Source: CAYMPH01 sp964529415
GTDB lineage: Bacteria; Spirochaetota; UBA4802; UBA5550
DNA: 64,000 bases
Direction: 5' to 3'
Assembly: GCA_964529415.1 (NCBI GenBank)
Contig: CAZGWD010000002.1
Coordinates: 186,001 to 250,000, forward strand
In this document: one piece after another, positions 25,340 to 35,031 of the stretch
How positions within the stretch are numbered: position 1 is the first letter of the stretch
How the letters are laid out: each line of letters starts with the position of its first letter
Made by a program: the position numbers and the translations under genes
The notes under the pieces: model-generated
Seen by the model: the letters and a program-made list of their open reading frames with translations, nothing else
What the model was told of the DNA's origin: nothing
Databases searched by the model: none

Positions 25340-26476
25340 TTATTGCCTATTCCTGAATCCTGCAACACGGGTTTTTATTTCAGGCAGATATGGTTCAATA
25401 TGATTGTAAAGCATTTTCATTGAAATACAATATTCACTTGTATTCCGGTATGCCCTGAAACGTGTACAGTCTCCCATGCAAAATTCATAAATTCTGCACG
25501 TCCTGCATTCATCAGATAGACTTGATTTAAGAGATGCAAATTTATTGCGCAATGGATTTTTTAAAACAGTCTGTATGCTGCTGTCTGCAAGATTTCCGAT
25601 TTTCCAATTATCATACACATAAAAATCGCAGGGATAACAATCCCCATTATGCTCTACAACTATATAACTGCTGCAAATATTATTATAGCAGCAAGATGCT
25701 TTAACACCATCAACAAAATAAAGCAGAATATCTTCGAAAAACCTGATCGATACATCAAAAAAACCCCGGCTAAACCATTCTTCAAAAAGTATGATATAGA
25801 ATTCCCCTGTTTCTTCACCGCGTACCGAAAAACTTTTAAGAGTACCTGCTGCATCATTTTCAAAACAGTTTATAAACTGTAAAAATTTAAAATTATTCGA
25901 TCTGAAAAAATTATACAGTTCAGCTGGAAATTTTATATTCCTGTATGTCAGGAGGCAGAGAATATTAAATTCAACGTCATATTTTTTCATCATGGCAATG
26001 CTCTTCATCACATCATCGAATGAACCGCTTCCGTCATTTTTTTTCCTGTAATAATCATGAAATTCCGCAGGGCCGTCAAGACTTATGCCAACAAGAAAAT
26101 TTTCTTTCAGAAAAAACTCACACCACTCTTCGTTTACGAGAAGTCCATTTGTCTGGATTGAATTTTCTATTATCTGTCCAGGCTGCGAATTGATCTTCTG
26201 GAACTCAACTGCATCTTTATAAAAATCGAGCCCCATAAGCATCGGCTCCCCGCCCTGCCAGCAGAAACTGTTATGGCCGGCGTTCGCAGATAATGTATTG
26301 GAGATAATTGCTTCTGCATCAAAAGCGCTCATTTTCTTTGAACTGCCCTGATAAAGTTCGTGAACCCGATCATAAAAACAATACTCACATGACAAATTGC
26401 ACAGACATGATGCAGGTTTAATAAGCAGTGATATTGATTGATCAGAATAGCGCCTGATTATTTTATCTGAATTCAT
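25340..26476 (-). CDS. Radical SAM/SPASM protein, anaerobic sulfatase-maturase type
   Basis: 378 aa. The radical SAM cluster motif is C26-x3-C30-x2-C33 (CNLSCEYC), followed by CWQGGEPMLMGLDFY and the NSIQTNGLLVN and GISLDGP strands typical of anSME. The C-terminal SPASM region carries further cysteines (GDCYPCDFYVYDN, then CRTCRIYEFCMGDC) for auxiliary Fe-S clusters. anSMEs convert a Cys or Ser of sulfatases to formylglycine. No sulfatase is encoded in the window, so the target is remote or different, for instance a modified peptide. Confidence 0.85.
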   Translation of the reverse strand: MNSDKIIRRYSDQSISLLIKPASCLCNLSCEYCFYDRVHELYQGSSKKMSAFDAEAIISNTLSANAGHNSFCWQGGEPMLMGLDFYKDAVEFQKINSQPGQIIENSIQTNGLLVNEEWCEFFLKENFLVGISLDGPAEFHDYYRKKNDGSGSFDDVMKSIAMMKKYDVEFNILCLLTYRNIKFPAELYNFFRSNNFKFLQFINCFENDAAGTLKSFSVRGEETGEFYIILFEEWFSRGFFDVSIRFFEDILLYFVDGVKASCCYNNICSSYIVVEHNGDCYPCDFYVYDNWKIGNLADSSIQTVLKNPLRNKFASLKSSLSDECRTCRIYEFCMGDCTRFRAYRNTSEYCISMKMLYNHIEPYLPEIKTRVAGFRNRQ

Positions 26477-26614
26477 ATTTCTAAAATGCAGACATTAATT
26501 CCTGCGTCTACAAAAATTTCTTGTAATAATGCATTCTGAATGAACAATAGCTTAATTAAATCAAAATTCAAAATGAAAAACAACACTTATTGGTAAGGAA
26601 TTGACGATATATTA

Positions 26615-26827
26615 ATGGATACAGGCAAGTTGCTTAAACTTTCACAATATAAAATGCCTTTCGGGAAATATAAAGACTGCCTGCTGATTGACCTGCCAGA
26701 GCCGTATGTTGTCTGGTTTCACCAGGAGGGATTTCCCCCGGGAGAACTTGGTGAAATGCTCGGCACAGTATATGAAATCAAGGTCAACGGCCTGGAGTAT
26801 CTGTTTGACAGGATCAGGAAAAAATAA
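26615..26827 (+). CDS. DUF3820 family small protein
   Basis: 70 aa with the conserved DUF3820 sequence: MPFGKYKDCLLIDLPEPYVV, WFHQEGFPPGELG and YEIKVNGLEYLFD. The family is widespread and its biochemical role is unclear. The surrounding small genes on the plus strand (26845 and 27062) follow with short gaps and probably share its transcript. Confidence 0.8.
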   Translation: MDTGKLLKLSQYKMPFGKYKDCLLIDLPEPYVVWFHQEGFPPGELGEMLGTVYEIKVNGLEYLFDRIRKK

Positions 26828-26844
26828 ATTAAGGGGAATCAATC

Positions 26845-27030
26845 ATGGCTTTCGGAAGAGACGGTTCAGAACTGGAATTATCAATATATGATCTTCAAAA
26901 CAGAATTTTCAGGGATGCATTAAACGAAATCTTCCGCCAGTGTCCTGACAAGGAAATTAAAAAGATCGCCAGGAGCGCCCTTCATCAGGCTGCGAATGTT
27001 ACAAAGAATTTTGAAAAATTTGAATTCTGA
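26845..27030 (+). CDS. Small hypothetical protein, 61 aa
   Basis: Not recognised. It is a charged, helical-looking polypeptide (SELELSIYDLQNRIFRDALN, then KEIKKIARSALHQAANV) with no membrane segment. It lies 17 bases after the DUF3820 gene with an AGGGG ribosome site nine bases before the ATG, and is followed 31 bases later by the MBL gene. Codon pattern and spacing favour a real gene. Confidence 0.55.
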   Translation: MAFGRDGSELELSIYDLQNRIFRDALNEIFRQCPDKEIKKIARSALHQAANVTKNFEKFEF

Positions 27031-27061
27031 TATTTAATTTTATACTTCAGGGGGATTTGTA

Positions 27062-27895
27062 ATGAAAAAAGCATTGATCACAATTGCAGTATTACTTGCG
27101 CTTGTTCTGTCTGCAGGAGGAATCTTATTTTATAACATGTATCAGGATATGATGGTTATGGAAATAATCAAACAGGATCCGCAGCTGACAATTTTCACAG
27201 GCGGGGGATCCAATTCCATAATACTGACTTCCGAAGACGGCTCCAGAGCTCTTGTTGTAGACTCTAAAATGTTTGCAGGTTCAAAAAAATTAGCAGGGCT
27301 AGTCAGTACAAAAAATACAACTCTTGTGATAACACATAATCATCCTGATCACATATATGGCATTTCTCTATTTCCTTCAGCTGAAATAATATCAGGATCA
27401 TACCCCAAAGAAAAATGGGATACCATGTTTTCAAGCAGATATCCGGACATTACATTAAAACATGGCGAAGAAAAGATTATAAAGATAGGAAATGAAACTG
27501 TTCATATATTAAACATGGGACAGGGCCATTCCACAAATGATATTATAGTTTATCTGGAAAACCGCAAACTGCTTCTTACAGGCGATCTTGTTTTTCTAAA
27601 CATGCATCCTGTTCTTGCAGGAGGCGAGACAAAGGTTTCATCGTGGATTGAATTTCTCGACAGGCTGAATAAATATGACGTTAAAACACTTGTTCCCGGA
27701 CACGGCAGGGTAATGGATAAAAGCGCGCTGAAAACAATGAAGGATTACTTCACATCAATTATAGATGCAGGCGGCGATAAAATGAAATTAAAGGAACTGA
27801 AAGTAAAATACAAGGACTACACTTCACTTCCGGGAAATCTCAGTTTTGACATCAATGCTGATTTTATTAAAAAAGAAATGGATAAAGTAAAATAA
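27062..27895 (+). CDS. Membrane-anchored metallo-beta-lactamase-fold hydrolase
   Basis: 277 aa. The N-terminal hydrophobic segment (residues 4-25) is a signal anchor or uncleaved signal peptide, so the domain is probably periplasmic. Metal ligands are H92, H94, D96 and H97 in THNHPDH, the next histidine in GQGHSTND, the aspartate in LLLTGDLVF and the final histidine in VPGHGRV. It resembles broad MBL-fold hydrolases rather than a drug-resistance enzyme. The substrate is unknown. A GGGGG site precedes the ATG. Confidence 0.8.
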   Translation: MKKALITIAVLLALVLSAGGILFYNMYQDMMVMEIIKQDPQLTIFTGGGSNSIILTSEDGSRALVVDSKMFAGSKKLAGLVSTKNTTLVITHNHPDHIYGISLFPSAEIISGSYPKEKWDTMFSSRYPDITLKHGEEKIIKIGNETVHILNMGQGHSTNDIIVYLENRKLLLTGDLVFLNMHPVLAGGETKVSSWIEFLDRLNKYDVKTLVPGHGRVMDKSALKTMKDYFTSIIDAGGDKMKLKELKVKYKDYTSLPGNLSFDINADFIKKEMDKVK

Positions 27896-27926
27896 TTTTC
27901 AAAATCAAACTTTAATAACAATTATT

Positions 27927-28916
27927 TTATTTTGCTGGAATATGCTCTTCCGGACGAACCTGATTCAGTTTTACAGCATCAGCATTGCACACTGTAGCGC
28001 ATAGTCCGCATCCCATGCATATATCTGCATCCACTTTTGCAATTTCATTGATTAAAACAGCTTCAACCGGGCAGATATCAACGCAGGCGCCGCATGATGT
28101 ACAGTCTTCACTCACAACTGCAGTGAAACGGCTTGGAGAAAGAATCCATTTCCTGCCGGAATATTTCATAAGTCTGAACATTTCACAGCAGCAGGTGCAG
28201 CAGTTGCAAATAACGTTGCTGCCGGCCCTGTTTTCTGTCATGTGCACCAGGCCTGCATCTTCAGACTTTTTCAGGATATCAAGAGCTTCCTGTTTTGATA
28301 TTTTTCTGCCGTGGCCGCGGTCAAGCGCGTATTTCGCTCCGCGGTTCAGCTGTATGCACGCTTCAAGAGGAGATTCGCAGTTTTTCTGGCTCAGCCTGCA
28401 GGGACATTTCACAACAGCAATCTGTTCCGATTCATCGACCATACGAGCGCACTCCTCAAAGGAAAGAACCGTACTGCGGGTTTCAAGCGTTTCATTTACT
28501 GGAATTACGCGCATGAATGGCGGCATTTTGAAAGTCTCAGGCAGTTTCTTCATCATGCCTGTAAAATCCTCATCCATGACTTTCTTCCATGCATCAAAAA
28601 ATTCCTGGGTTGCATCATCCCACAGGATGCTCGAATCATGAAACTGTATGATATTTTTTGCAAGTTTGAACTGGGTTTTCCCGTCGCGGACAGATTTGAA
28701 CACGATCCCTTTTCTGAACATGGACTGAAGTATAACTGAAACATCATCAGCTGGCTTTCCGGTCTGAGTGGAAATTTTTTCTGCATCAGCAGGCAGGAGC
28801 AGCGCAATTTCAGCTTCTTCATCTGTGCAGATCATTTTCCATACTGATGCAAGATTAGATGAATCCGCCAGCATCATTTTCGTGTTAAGCTGCTTATAAA
28901 TATCATCCATGCTCAT
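27927..28916 (-). CDS. 4Fe-4S ferredoxin-type protein with N-terminal helical/winged-helix region
   Basis: About 329 aa from the ATG at 28916, which has AAGG eight bases upstream; a GTG three codons earlier is also possible. Two C-terminal 4Fe-4S motifs, CTSCGACVDICP and CMGCGLCATVCN, form a bacterial ferredoxin domain. The middle contains cysteine-rich CPCRLSQKNC and NCCTCCC. The N-terminal 100 residues look like a helix-turn-helix (ADDVSVILQSMFRKGIVFKS). This architecture recurs in anaerobes as an uncharacterised redox protein. It may couple a redox input to electron transfer or regulation. Confidence 0.75.
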   Translation of the reverse strand: MSMDDIYKQLNTKMMLADSSNLASVWKMICTDEEAEIALLLPADAEKISTQTGKPADDVSVILQSMFRKGIVFKSVRDGKTQFKLAKNIIQFHDSSILWDDATQEFFDAWKKVMDEDFTGMMKKLPETFKMPPFMRVIPVNETLETRSTVLSFEECARMVDESEQIAVVKCPCRLSQKNCESPLEACIQLNRGAKYALDRGHGRKISKQEALDILKKSEDAGLVHMTENRAGSNVICNCCTCCCEMFRLMKYSGRKWILSPSRFTAVVSEDCTSCGACVDICPVEAVLINEIAKVDADICMGCGLCATVCNADAVKLNQVRPEEHIPAK

Positions 28917-29197
28917 ATCAGTCACCTTCGTCTTAAAGTTTACATGTTATGCTTATTTCAAACAATCAAAAGAATTATTTATTATTGCATGCTGTTGGTT
29001 GGTTTGTCAATAATTATAGTTGAATAACATTTCATTTCAGCATGCGGATTTTCAGGAATTATTGTTGCTTTTAGATTTATATAAAATGATGTTTGCCTCA
29101 TATACTGCAGGGCGGTTAAATGTAATTTTTTATTTATACAAACCAAGTTTTACTTATCAAGCTGAAATGCTTAAATAACTGTAACAGAGAAAAAACC

Positions 29198-31237
29198 TTG
29201 AATAAATCAATCAGCCAGAGCCGCCTCAAATTTAAAATCACTGCAAAGGACAAAAAAAGTTCAGCAAGAGCCTGCACATTCAACACTCTGCACAATGAAG
29301 TCAATACTCCGCTTTTCATGCCTGTTGCCACAGTTGGAGCTATCCGTTCGCAGGACACTATTCTTGTGGAATCTCTCGGTTTTCCGGTCCTCCTTACAAA
29401 TACATACCATCTGATGATCCGGCCCGGACTTGATGTATTAAAAAATTTAAATGGGATGCATGAATTTATAAACTGGGGAAAATCCATTCTCTCTGATTCA
29501 GGAGGGTATCAGGTCTTCTCTCTTCCTAAACAGGTTAAGATCGATACAGACGGCGCTACTTTCAGAAGCTATCTTGACGGCAGAATAATACGACTCACAC
29601 CTGAGACGAGCATTGAATCGCAGAAAACAATCGGCAGCGACATTATGATGGCACTGGATTACTGTGTGCCATCTGATTCTGATAAATCAATCTGCAATAC
29701 TGCTCTTGATATAACTACTGCCTGGGCTGAAAGAAGCCTCAATGCAAGAGGAGACTCAGAGCAATCGATATTCGGCATTGTTCAGGGAGCGCGTTTTCCT
29801 GATCTAAGAAAAACCAGCGCGTCGCAGATAACTTCGTTCGGTTTTGACGGATTTGCAATTGGAGGACTGGCAGTTGGAGAAAGCGAACAGGAAAGAAATG
29901 ACATGACTGAACTCACAGCTTCCCTGCTTCCGGAAAACATGCCCCGATATCTCATGGGAGTGGGCACACCATCTGACCTGCTTGAGGCTGTTTACAGGGG
30001 CGTGGATATGTTCGACTGCATTCTGCCCTCAGCCCTTGCGCAGCAGGGAGTTGCATTTACATCGCGCGGCAGGCTCGAGCTGAGGCGCGGGGTTTATAAA
30101 ACTGACGAAAGGGCGATAGATCCTGAATGCACCTGCAGAACATGCCTCTCTCACAGCAGGGCTTTCATACATCACCTGATAAAGTCGGGAGAATACTACG
30201 GTTCAAGCCTTGTTGGAATACACAACCTGTATTTTTATCACAAGTTAATGGGTACGATGAGAGAAAACATATTAAACGGGACCTTTTACGAATATTATCA
30301 CGCCAACAGGGAAATTATCAGAAACGATGACGCTGATTATCCGGTCAGACTTCCAAAAATAAAAAAGAGGCCGCGTTATACTCTCGGCAATTACGAAATT
30401 TTCACTCCGGATAATAAAATTTTCAGCATTCGGCAGATATCATCAGGCGAGGTGATGCATTCGGTTAATGACCCTGTTGAAGAAGCCCGCAGGATTTATT
30501 CAGTGCAGCTTAATTTAGAAAAAGTTCTATCTGAAAATAAAGAAAAAGAATTTATAATCTGGGACGTCGGGCTTGGTGCAGGTACAAATGCAATGGCTGC
30601 CATTATGGACGCTGAAAATATTATTAAAGATAGACAGGCTGAAAGAAAAATCACGGTCATCAGTTTTGAAAATGATCTTGATCCCATCTATCTCGCTGTA
30701 AAATACAGAAAATTTTTCAGCCATTTGCATCATAAAGCACCCCATTATCTTCTTAAAAACGGCAGATGGACTTCGGATAACGGATCAATCGAATGGATTT
30801 TATCACAGGGGGATTTTCTTGAAAAAATAACTGAATCTCCAGAACCAGACTGCATCTTCTACGATTTTTTCTCTTTTAAAACTGATCCAATGCTATGGTC
30901 GTACGGAACATTCAGAAAGATATTTTCAAAATGCGGAAATAAACCCGTAAAACTCTTTACCTATTCAAATTCAACAATGGTTAGAAGCGCTCTGCTTGCA
31001 GCTGGATTTTTCGTTGGAGCAGGACCGTCATCAGGCCCGAAAGATGAAACCACAACTGCCTGTAATATAATAAATAGCAGAACAGACGGAATAAAACTTC
31101 TGAGCAGGGAATGGCTTGATAAATTCAGAAACAGCTCTGCAAAGTGGGATGCAGGTTGCACAGATGAAGAAAAGCATGAGATTGAACAACTGGTTTACGG
31201 GCACAGACAGTTTAAAAATTCAGACAATAGTCTCTGA
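29198..31237 (+). CDS. tgt: tRNA-guanine transglycosylase fused to an MnmC-like methyltransferase
   Basis: 679 aa in two enzymes. Residues 1-375 are Tgt, which exchanges the wobble guanine of tRNA: SDSGGYQVFSL (D100), VQGARFPDLR, nucleophile D273 in MFDCILP, zinc ligands C311, C313, C316 and H342. The family TRNARNG box is SALAQQG here (278-284), marking a divergent subgroup. Residues about 395-640 match the MnmC/DUF752 methyltransferase: IWDVGLGAGTNAMAAI for SAM and DCIFYDFFSFKTDPMLWS as the downstream acidic motif. MnmC-type domains finish mnm5 side chains of wobble uridine, so the fusion would join two position-34 modifications. The start is TTG at 29198 with GAGA upstream; no ATG fits. 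It converges on the rlmD-like gene. Confidence 0.85.
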   Translation: MNKSISQSRLKFKITAKDKKSSARACTFNTLHNEVNTPLFMPVATVGAIRSQDTILVESLGFPVLLTNTYHLMIRPGLDVLKNLNGMHEFINWGKSILSDSGGYQVFSLPKQVKIDTDGATFRSYLDGRIIRLTPETSIESQKTIGSDIMMALDYCVPSDSDKSICNTALDITTAWAERSLNARGDSEQSIFGIVQGARFPDLRKTSASQITSFGFDGFAIGGLAVGESEQERNDMTELTASLLPENMPRYLMGVGTPSDLLEAVYRGVDMFDCILPSALAQQGVAFTSRGRLELRRGVYKTDERAIDPECTCRTCLSHSRAFIHHLIKSGEYYGSSLVGIHNLYFYHKLMGTMRENILNGTFYEYYHANREIIRNDDADYPVRLPKIKKRPRYTLGNYEIFTPDNKIFSIRQISSGEVMHSVNDPVEEARRIYSVQLNLEKVLSENKEKEFIIWDVGLGAGTNAMAAIMDAENIIKDRQAERKITVISFENDLDPIYLAVKYRKFFSHLHHKAPHYLLKNGRWTSDNGSIEWILSQGDFLEKITESPEPDCIFYDFFSFKTDPMLWSYGTFRKIFSKCGNKPVKLFTYSNSTMVRSALLAAGFFVGAGPSSGPKDETTTACNIINSRTDGIKLLSREWLDKFRNSSAKWDAGCTDEEKHEIEQLVYGHRQFKNSDNSL

Positions 31238-31271
31238 TAGAAAAAATTCAATTATTAAAGCTATTCACATT

Positions 31272-32543
31272 TCACCGGACAAAGCGTACTACGGTTTCCA
31301 CATGCGAAGTGTGCGGGAACATATCAACAGGCTGCATGCGGTCAACCCTGTATCCGGCTTTGAGAAATACAGTAGTGTCGCGGGCAAGACTATCAGGAAA
31401 GCATGAAACATATACTATCTTTTTCGGATTGAGACGCACTATGTGATCAAGCACATCCGGAGCGCAGCCCGATCTGGGCGGATCAAGCAGGATCGATGAG
31501 AAATCACCTGTTTTGCATTCACGGAGACCGGCAGCAGCATCGCTTGCAAAAAAGCTTGAGTTGGTTATACCGTTAGCTGCGCTGTTTTCTATTGCATATC
31601 TGACAGAATTCGCATTTTCTTCAATGCCGGTGACATGCCTGTACTTACCAGCCAGAGCAAGAGCAAAAAAACCAACTCCGCAGTAGAGATCGAGAATGTT
31701 TTCTTTCGAGGATGGCACAAGAAAAGATTCAACAAAATTTAAAAGCACTTCAGCCTGTTTGTAATTTGTCTGGAAAAATCCGTTATGGGGAATGCGGTAG
31801 ATCACAGAACCTATACGCTCAGTTATAAATTCAGAACCTGTTAAATGATAATCTTTATTGGCTGCTACTTCAATACCGCAAATTTCAGGAAATTGTTTCA
31901 TGAGCATTTGAACAAAACCGGTTATCTTCGGGTCCTTCCTTGATACATAGAGGCTGATCCCAGCCACGCCTCCGGTTGTTGAGCGTATATGAATCTGTGT
32001 AACCGGATCAGGTATGTTCATGCTTTTAATACCTTCATGAATTCTCCGGTTTAGTGGAAGCTCCTGGCGGCAGACATTAATGCTGATCAGCTCAATGCTG
32101 TTTTCTCTGGTCATTCCGGCGCAGCCGTTCTTCACAAGCAGAGACAGCTTGTTGCGGAATGCCTGCGTGTCGCTCATGCCTGCTGTTTTAGCAACAGGTG
32201 TTTTAACGCCTTCGATGCGGCTCATCTCTTCACGGACAATGCGGGTTTTAATTTCGAGCTGTTTTTCATAGTTTATATGCAGCCACTGGCATCCGCCGCA
32301 TCCGCGGTCATAGTCTTCGCATGATGACTGGATGCGAAAAGGCGAAGGTGATATCACTTTTAAAAGTTCCGCGCTTCCGTATTTATTTTTTATATTGAGC
32401 ACCCTGATTTTTACCCGGTCTCCCTCAATAGCTCTGTGGATAAAGAGGGTTTGCTGACCGGACTTGTAGAGAGCCATACCATGCCTGTCCATGCCGTTTA
32501 CTGTAACCTCGAGTATCTGGCCTTTGCGGATTCCGGATTTCAT
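31272..32543 (-). CDS. rlmD: 23S rRNA uracil-5-methyltransferase (RumA/RlmD family)
   Basis: 423 aa. An N-terminal TRAM domain (KGQILEVTVNGMDRHGMALY) is followed by a 4Fe-4S motif with SCEDYDRGCGGCQW and a fourth cysteine further on. The SAM site is LDLYCGVGFFALALA and the catalytic part is LLDPPRSGC plus VYVSCFPDSLARD. The family methylates U747 or U1939 of 23S rRNA; which one cannot be read from sequence, so the rlmD name is provisional. Confidence 0.85.
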   Translation of the reverse strand: MKSGIRKGQILEVTVNGMDRHGMALYKSGQQTLFIHRAIEGDRVKIRVLNIKNKYGSAELLKVISPSPFRIQSSCEDYDRGCGGCQWLHINYEKQLEIKTRIVREEMSRIEGVKTPVAKTAGMSDTQAFRNKLSLLVKNGCAGMTRENSIELISINVCRQELPLNRRIHEGIKSMNIPDPVTQIHIRSTTGGVAGISLYVSRKDPKITGFVQMLMKQFPEICGIEVAANKDYHLTGSEFITERIGSVIYRIPHNGFFQTNYKQAEVLLNFVESFLVPSSKENILDLYCGVGFFALALAGKYRHVTGIEENANSVRYAIENSAANGITNSSFFASDAAAGLRECKTGDFSSILLDPPRSGCAPDVLDHIVRLNPKKIVYVSCFPDSLARDTTVFLKAGYRVDRMQPVDMFPHTSHVETVVRFVR

Positions 32544-32628
32544 TTGGTATCAGTTCCTCCAGCTGATCAGTTTATTACAATAGATGTTAACGATTGAATT
32601 AATTTTTGTTATTACGGCTGAAACGATA

Positions 32629-33648
32629 CTAAAATTTTTGCGAGACAATTTCTAAAACTGCATCTGCCCATTCATCGCTGTCATTGAGGTTTTCAACATA
32701 CTCTATTCTCGTTCCGCCATGTTTAATAAATAATTCTGAGTATTCCAAACCAAGCTCATGTATTGTTTCAAGGCAGTCTGCCACAAAAGATGGTGAAACT
32801 ATTAAAATGCTTTTAATTCCGCTTTGAGCTTTTTCTATCAGAATTGAATCTGTAAAAGGCGAAAGCCAGTTTTTTGAAAATCTTGATTGAAAAGTTACAG
32901 AATACTTATCATGTGCAAGGCCAAGTTCATCAGCAATCAGTTTTGCTGTTTCATAGCAGCTTGTTTCATAATTAAGAATTTCATTTCCATGATTATTTTT
33001 ATTATAATCCAATCTTTTAATATTTTCATCCGGATATTTTGCTTCAGCCTGTTTAACAGGCAGGCCATGAAAAGAAAACAGAATAAACTCAAATTCTTCG
33101 GGATGATATTCACGCACCCTGGATGCAAATACCTTTATAAAAGCAGGTTCTTTATAAAAATGTTTAACTGTTTTAAGTATTGGATAATAATCCGCATTTT
33201 TAAGTTTATTCAGCGTTGATTCAATAACTGAACCAGTAGTTGCTGACGAATATTGAGGAAAAAGAGGAAGCAGAATGATTTCATCAAAATTTTCTTTTCG
33301 TATCTGAAAAATTGCATCTTCAATTCCAGGCTTTCCATATCTCATTGCAAGAAATACAGCTTTGCTTGCATCAAGTTTTGTTTTTAATTTTTCAACAAGA
33401 TTCTCGGAATTCCGGATCAAAGGAAACGAACTGCCGTCCCAGATTTCTTTATATTTTAATGCAGATTTAGGCGAACGGAACGGGACAATAATGCAGTTTA
33501 CAAGCATGCTCCGCAAAAGTTTCGGCATAACTATAACCCGCGGATCATTGAGAAACTGTTTTAAATAGCTGCGAACGGATTTTACATCAGGGCCGGCCGG
33601 CGATCCTGTATTTACAAGAAGTATTGCTGTTCTTTTGTTAATCATCAA
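32629..33648 (-). CDS. hemH: Ferrochelatase
   Basis: Inserts ferrous iron into protoporphyrin IX, the last step of protoheme synthesis; 339 aa. The catalytic histidine is H194 in FSFHGLP and the glutamate is E294 in DCLETIHE. LLPLFPQYSSATTGS is the family block in between. It is the final gene of the hem operon, seven bases after the protoporphyrinogen oxidase gene. No C-terminal [2Fe-2S] extension is present. Confidence 0.95.
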   Translation of the reverse strand: MMINKRTAILLVNTGSPAGPDVKSVRSYLKQFLNDPRVIVMPKLLRSMLVNCIIVPFRSPKSALKYKEIWDGSSFPLIRNSENLVEKLKTKLDASKAVFLAMRYGKPGIEDAIFQIRKENFDEIILLPLFPQYSSATTGSVIESTLNKLKNADYYPILKTVKHFYKEPAFIKVFASRVREYHPEEFEFILFSFHGLPVKQAEAKYPDENIKRLDYNKNNHGNEILNYETSCYETAKLIADELGLAHDKYSVTFQSRFSKNWLSPFTDSILIEKAQSGIKSILIVSPSFVADCLETIHELGLEYSELFIKHGGTRIEYVENLNDSDEWADAVLEIVSQKF

Positions 33649-33654
33649 TACCTG

Positions 33655-35031
33655 TTAATTTTCTGCAATTATTATTTTTGATATATTTGCGGACTGCCTG
33701 ATTCTATCTGCCATACCTATGCCATCGCGTATATTACCAGCAAGATAAAGGCCGGGGAATTTCTTTTCAAGCAGCGAAATTCTATCAAGTCTTGAACCGG
33801 AATCTATTCCATATTGCGGAATTGCATTTTCATAACGGAAGATTTCCAGAATATCCGGCGAAGGTTTTTTAACTCCGAGCATCGGGCTTATCTCATCAAA
33901 AACGGTTTTTGTAATTTCATTATCTGATAGTTTCATGACATTTTTATTTTTCATTCCGCCCATAAACACAGACAGCAGCGCACCTTCAGCAGGAGCCCGA
34001 TTACTGAAAATCGATGACGTAAACAGAACTCCAAGTATTTTTCTGTTTTCAATAGATGGAACCAGTCCTCCAAATGCATCAAGTTTGACTCCATTCCATT
34101 TTTTAAAGCCTACAGCAACCTGAATAACTTTTGCATATTCAAGATCAGTAACCGGCTTCAGTTCTTCTTTTGTTATAAAGCCAAGAATTTCCGGAAGTGC
34201 ATAAGCCCCGACTGTTGTAATGATATTATCAGATTCAATTTTAATTTTAGATTTATCTTTTACAAATGTTGTAATGTAAGACTTGCCTTTTCTTTCAATA
34301 TGAATATTTTCACAGCCGAATTTTATTGCTTCAGGGCCAATAGATTTTTTCAGAGCTTCAATTAATTTCCCAAGTCCTCCTGCAGCTGAAAAGACCTCCC
34401 TGGTTGGCCTTTTATCCCCTGGAGGCATAATCTCTTTCTTTTTCTTTATTGCTCCTATAATAAAACTCCCATAGTCCTGTTCCAGATTATATAATTTAGG
34501 CAAAGCATATCTTGTTATTATTTTCTCAGGATCTCCTGCATAAATTCCTGAAATGAACGGATCAACCGCATAATCAAGGAAGCTTCTGCCAAGCCTTCTT
34601 TTTACAAGATCAGCAACATTTTCATCCGGATTATTGCCTTTACAGCGGAAAGGCTCTCCAAGGATCCGGAATTTATCTTTAAATGAGAACAACGGAGTTC
34701 CAACAGCAGAGAAAAGTCCGGATGGAAGAGCATGCCAGTTATTGTTTTTCCAGATCAGTCTTTTTTTTGATTTCTCATTTGCAGTTTCAAGAGTGCAGTT
34801 CTGATTCAATTCATCAAAAAGCCTGAACACCTCAGGATGTGCAATTACGCCAGAATTAGGACCTGATTCATAAACAAACGAATCCTTCTTCATTGTTTGA
34901 ATTACACCGCCGGGTTTATTGCTTTTTTCCAGAATTATTACTTTTTTACCGGCTGATCTTAGATTAAATGCAGTGGTTAAACCAGTAAGACCTGCACCAA
35001 TTATTAAATTATTTATTTTTATCATTTTCAT
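33655..35031 (-). CDS. hemG: Protoporphyrinogen oxidase, HemY/PPOX type
   Basis: FAD-dependent oxidase of 458 aa converting protoporphyrinogen IX to protoporphyrin IX. The N-terminal dinucleotide motif is IIGAGLTGLTTAFNL with EKSNKPGGVIQT. The C-terminal GLYLAGNIRDGIGMADRI is the second FAD contact. It overlaps hemN by ATGA (35028-35031). This is the oxygen-dependent PPOX fold (called HemY in most bacteria), so the pathway combines an oxygen-independent HemN with a flavin oxidase that may use another acceptor in anaerobes. Confidence 0.92.
   Translation of the reverse strand: MKMIKINNLIIGAGLTGLTTAFNLRSAGKKVIILEKSNKPGGVIQTMKKDSFVYESGPNSGVIAHPEVFRLFDELNQNCTLETANEKSKKRLIWKNNNWHALPSGLFSAVGTPLFSFKDKFRILGEPFRCKGNNPDENVADLVKRRLGRSFLDYAVDPFISGIYAGDPEKIITRYALPKLYNLEQDYGSFIIGAIKKKKEIMPPGDKRPTREVFSAAGGLGKLIEALKKSIGPEAIKFGCENIHIERKGKSYITTFVKDKSKIKIESDNIITTVGAYALPEILGFITKEELKPVTDLEYAKVIQVAVGFKKWNGVKLDAFGGLVPSIENRKILGVLFTSSIFSNRAPAEGALLSVFMGGMKNKNVMKLSDNEITKTVFDEISPMLGVKKPSPDILEIFRYENAIPQYGIDSGSRLDRISLLEKKFPGLYLAGNIRDGIGMADRIRQSANISKIIIAEN

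Noticed and set aside
27985..28739. Long open frames on the plus strand (218 and 142 codons)
   Set aside because: They are shadows of the ferredoxin-like gene on the minus strand, where clear 4Fe-4S motifs exist.
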